A stretch of 7,449 bases of DNA from contig JAUVHT010000037.1 of NCBI GenBank assembly GCA_030593155.1, forward strand, positions 1 to 7,449, given 5' to 3'. Of the stretch, positions 5,113 through 7,449 are shown in pieces. Within the stretch, counting starts at the first letter, position 1. Each line of letters starts with the position of its first letter. The notes below the pieces were generated by a model. It worked only from the letters and a program-made list of their open reading frames with translations, had not been told where the DNA came from and made no database searches. Source of the stretch: Candidatus Bathyarchaeota archaeon (lineage in GTDB: Archaea > Thermoproteota > Bathyarchaeia > TCS64). The position numbers and the translations under genes are program-made.

Positions 5113-5724
5113 ATGGATCCCCGGAGGGAAGTCGCCAGGGAAGCGGCCCGTCTGCTCTACACAGGAGCCGCCGAGGAGTACATGCATGCAAAGGAGCGAG
5201 CCGCACGCAGCCTCGGGATCAATGCCAAGCCTAGCAACCACGAGGTCGCCGTGGAGCTCGACCATCTATCTGACCAGATGGAGGGAGAGGATCGTCGAAG
5301 GCTCCTCGTCAGGATGAGGGGCCATGCTCTGGACTTGATGCGGTTTCTGGCCGAGTATGATCCGGTTTTGACGGGCAGCGTCTGGCGCGGCACGGCGAGA
5401 AGGGGAAGCGACTTGGACATCAACGTGTACTCGCATCGGCCGGATGAGGTGGAATCCGAGCTGAGGTCCGCAGGTTACTCCGTGGAAGACTCCAGGGGGG
5501 AAGTAGCGGTCCATGGAGGCCGGACAATCCGATCCACCCACATTTACATCACGCTCAACGGGATCCAGGGAGAGGTGGTGGTCAGGCCCCCAGAGGAGAG
5601 AGACGAGGCGGAGCGCTGCGAGATCTACGGAGACGCGAAGAGGGGCCTGACCCTCACCGATCTGGAAAAGCTTATGAAGACCGACCCCCTCCGAAAGTTC
5701 GTCCCCGGAAGGCGGTATAAATGA
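5113..5724 (+). CDS. Predicted nucleotidyltransferase of unknown substrate (Pol beta superfamily)
   Basis: A 203-residue protein with the minimal nucleotidyltransferase core of the DNA polymerase beta superfamily. The signature GSVWRGTARRGSDLD at residues 88-102 gives the GS pair (88-89) and the metal-binding D100 and D102. E154 in the strand GEVVVRP could supply the third carboxylate. Before the core is a largely helical, charged segment (residues 1-85), including YTGAAEEYMHAKERAA and PSNHEVAVELDHL, which looks like a conserved family-specific module rather than random sequence. The tail GLTLTDLEKLMKTDPLRKFVPGRRY is basic. No membrane segment or signal is seen. ATG 5113 is used because it follows a TATA box and GGAG, while the frame upstream lies inside S3Ae. 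The stop overlaps the mutase start as ATGA. I recall similar archaeal proteins annotated only as predicted nucleotidyltransferases; the substrate (a sugar phosphate, RNA or protein) cannot be told from sequence. Confidence 0.85.
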   Translation: MDPRREVAREAARLLYTGAAEEYMHAKERAARSLGINAKPSNHEVAVELDHLSDQMEGEDRRRLLVRMRGHALDLMRFLAEYDPVLTGSVWRGTARRGSDLDINVYSHRPDEVESELRSAGYSVEDSRGEVAVHGGRTIRSTHIYITLNGIQGEVVVRPPEERDEAERCEIYGDAKRGLTLTDLEKLMKTDPLRKFVPGRRYK

Positions 5725-7070
5725 GGCTCTTCGGCTCTTCAGGCATCAGAGGGCTCGCCAACGTAGAGGTGACCTCCCTCCTCGCCCAGAAGGTCGGAGC
5801 GGCCATCGCCTCCCAGTTCGAGGGAGGTGCGATCCTCATCGGCCGGGACACGAGGCACTCCGGCGAGATGCTCGAGAAAGCCCTGATATCCGGTGTGGTG
5901 TCCTGCGGCTTCATAGCGGGGACCCTGGGAGTCGTCCCGACGCCGGCAGTCGCCTGGCTGACAAAGGAGATGGAAGCCGAGGCCGGTGTTGTCATAAGCG
6001 CCTCCCACAACCCGCCCCAGTACAACGGCCTCAAGATCTTCGCCACCACAGGCATGGCCTACACTGCGGAGCAGCAGGAGAGGCTTGAGGAGCTCATCGA
6101 GGGGGAAGAGTTCGCGACCTCGAGCTGGAACAGGGTGGGCAGCGTCGAGGCCATGGATGCGGGGAGGATCTACGTCGACGCCCTGGTCCAGCTGAATGCG
6201 TTCGCCCGGGATTGGAACCTGGTTTGCGATCTCTTCAACGGCGCCACCTGCACCGTGGTCCCCGACCTCTTCGAGGACCTCGGCGTGAGGGCGACCCTCA
6301 TCAACGCCCAGCCCGACGGCCGTTTCCCAGCGGGGAACCCGGAGCCCAACGAAGCCTCTCTGGCGAGGCTGGGGAGCATGGTAAGAAAGAAGAGGGCCGA
6401 CGTGGGGTTCGGGTTCGACGGGGACGGCGACCGCATGATGGCTGTGGACGAACGGGGGAGGGTCCCCAGCCCCGACAGGGTCCTCGCGGCGTACGCGAGG
6501 CACGTCGTCGAGGCCAACGGGGGCGGAGTGGTCGTCACTCACGTGGGGGCCTCTATGAGCGTAGAGGAGGCCGTGGAGGGTGCAGGGGGCAAGGTCGTCA
6601 GGACCAAGGTGGGGGACGTCAACATCACCGAGGCCATGGGAGAGCATGACGCCGTCTTCGGCGGGGAGCCCGTCGGCGCTTGGATCCATCCCGACGTGAA
6701 CCTCTGCCCCGACGGCGTCCTCTCGGCGTTGAGGCTGATGACGGCCCTAGAGTCGGAGGGGAAGACCCTCTCGGAGTTCATCGGGGACATCCCCGAGTAC
6801 CCCACCCTCCGGGACAAGGTCCAATGCCCAAACAAGGAGAAAGAAGCGACCATGAAGTCCATATCCAAGTTAGAGGGAGAGTTCGGCGAGGTGAAGGACG
6901 TGTCCACTGTGGACGGGGTCCGCCTCCAGCTGGAGGACGGATGGGTGCTCATACGGCCCTCGGGCACGGAGCCGATCATCAGGATAACCGTGGAGGCCCA
7001 CGAAAGCGGGAGGGCCGAAGAGCTCTTGGAGACCAGCCGCAGGTTTGTGACCGCGGTAGTTGGAGGTTAG
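5721..7070 (+). CDS. glmM: Phosphoglucosamine mutase / phosphohexose mutase (alpha-D-phosphohexomutase family)
   Basis: Interconverts hexose-6-phosphate and hexose-1-phosphate through a phosphoserine enzyme; the likely substrate here is glucosamine-phosphate, though mannose- or glucose-phosphate is possible. All four family elements are present in 449 residues, the normal length: the N-terminal LFGSSGIRG, the catalytic SASHNP (93-98) with S95 as the phosphoserine, the Mg-binding DGDGDR (233-238), the sugar-binding GEPVGAW loop, and the phosphate-binding RPSGTEP (412-418). The sugar loop lacks the Ser and His of the bacterial GlmM pattern (GE-SGH), which makes the exact substrate less certain. 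The start ATG 5721 overlaps the preceding stop as ATGA. The next gene, a sugar-1-phosphate nucleotidylyltransferase, begins three bases after the stop, which supports the nucleotide-sugar role and favours GlmM. Confidence 0.9.
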   Translation: MRLFGSSGIRGLANVEVTSLLAQKVGAAIASQFEGGAILIGRDTRHSGEMLEKALISGVVSCGFIAGTLGVVPTPAVAWLTKEMEAEAGVVISASHNPPQYNGLKIFATTGMAYTAEQQERLEELIEGEEFATSSWNRVGSVEAMDAGRIYVDALVQLNAFARDWNLVCDLFNGATCTVVPDLFEDLGVRATLINAQPDGRFPAGNPEPNEASLARLGSMVRKKRADVGFGFDGDGDRMMAVDERGRVPSPDRVLAAYARHVVEANGGGVVVTHVGASMSVEEAVEGAGGKVVRTKVGDVNITEAMGEHDAVFGGEPVGAWIHPDVNLCPDGVLSALRLMTALESEGKTLSEFIGDIPEYPTLRDKVQCPNKEKEATMKSISKLEGEFGEVKDVSTVDGVRLQLEDGWVLIRPSGTEPIIRITVEAHESGRAEELLETSRRFVTAVVGG

Positions 7071-7073
7071 AAG

Positions 7074-7449
7074 ATGAAAGCCGTTGTTCTGGCAGCCGGG
7101 AAGGGGGAGCGCCTCAGGCCTCTCACCGAGAATCGACCCAAGCACCTGCTCCCCATCGGGGGCAAACCCCTTCTCAAATGGATTTTAGAGGGTCTGGTCG
7201 AGGCGGGTGTGGGCGAGGCCCTGCTGGTCACCCACTACATGGAGGATCAGATAAAGGAATACTTCGGGGATGGAGATCAGCTAGACCTGGAGATCGGCTA
7301 CATCAAGCAGGAAGAGCTCAGTGGCACCGCCAATGCCTTCAGGATGGCGGAGGACTTCTCGGACGGAGAGGAATTCATAGGGGTTTATGGTGATCTCTTC
7401 CTCCCGCCAGATGGCTTCAAGGCTCTGACCAAAGCCCACCGGAAGGGAG
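7074..7449 (+). CDS. Sugar-1-phosphate nucleotidylyltransferase, GlmU/RmlA-like (3'-truncated by window edge)
   Basis: The first 125 residues of an NTP-transferase family enzyme that couples a sugar-1-phosphate with an NTP to give a nucleotide sugar and PPi. Motifs: the nucleotide-binding VLAAGKGERLRPLT (residues 5-18), RPKHLLPIGGKPLL with the catalytic-type lysine, SGTANAF (GTA loop), and VYGD with the metal-binding Asp. ATG 7074 is well placed behind GGAGGT at 7062-7067. It starts three bases after the mutase, so the two genes probably carry out consecutive steps, most simply GlcN/GlcNAc-1-phosphate to UDP-GlcNAc. Because the C-terminal half is missing I cannot say whether it carries the left-handed beta-helix acetyltransferase domain of bifunctional archaeal GlmU-type enzymes, so glucose-1-phosphate uridylyl- or thymidylyltransferase remains possible. 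Confidence 0.88.
   Translation, partial: MKAVVLAAGKGERLRPLTENRPKHLLPIGGKPLLKWILEGLVEAGVGEALLVTHYMEDQIKEYFGDGDQLDLEIGYIKQEELSGTANAFRMAEDFSDGEEFIGVYGDLFLPPDGFKALTKAHRKG

Noticed and set aside
5739..6689. A 316-codon - strand frame opposite the mutase
   Set aside because: Same explanation: the + strand mutase keeps all family motifs, and the antisense frame is low-complexity and unrecognisable.

Overview
The window is a dense stretch of an archaeal chromosome with every confident gene on the + strand. The archaeal assignment rests on gene content: three KEOPS subunits (Kae1, Bud32, Pcc1), archaeal-type ribosomal proteins S15 and S3Ae (eS1), a GAN/archaeal RecJ-type DHH nuclease, and TATA/BRE-like promoter motifs. 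Base composition is GC-rich, with AGG, AAG and GAG codons favoured. Kae1 and Bud32 are separate genes rather than the fusion seen in several euryarchaeal groups. Together with the gene order this makes me lean towards a TACK-type lineage such as Bathyarchaeia, but that is a guess, not a demonstrated placement.

Region 1 (1-1743) is a tightly overlapping set: the C-terminal half of kae1, then bud32, then a Ham1/RdgB-type XTP/dITP pyrophosphatase. Each junction overlaps by 13-14 bases. Region 2 (1744-3927) has a probable promoter at the end of the pyrophosphatase gene, then ribosomal protein S15, the DHH nuclease and pcc1, the last two overlapping. The block therefore combines tRNA t6A37 modification, nucleotide-pool sanitation, translation and replication/repair.

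Region 3 (3928-4430) is the only sizeable gap. It begins with a promoter-like element, has a GC-rich half that can fold into a branched structure, then an AT-rich half with an imperfect repeat ending in T-runs. It has no convincing gene and is the best place for an undescribed non-coding RNA. Region 4 (4431-5063) is ribosomal protein S3Ae, whose real start is probably a TTG at 4488, because a strong TATA box sits on the first ATG.

Region 5 (5064-7449) has its own TATA box and carries a small predicted nucleotidyltransferase of unknown substrate. This is joined by an ATGA overlap to a phosphoglucosamine/phosphohexose mutase, followed by the start of a sugar-1-phosphate nucleotidylyltransferase. 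The last two look like consecutive steps towards a nucleotide sugar, most likely UDP-GlcNAc.

No mobile element, CRISPR array, tRNA or rRNA was found. I see no clear novel defence or metabolic system. The points most worth following are the structured gap, the missing canonical start of the DHH nuclease, and the uncharacterised nucleotidyltransferase.
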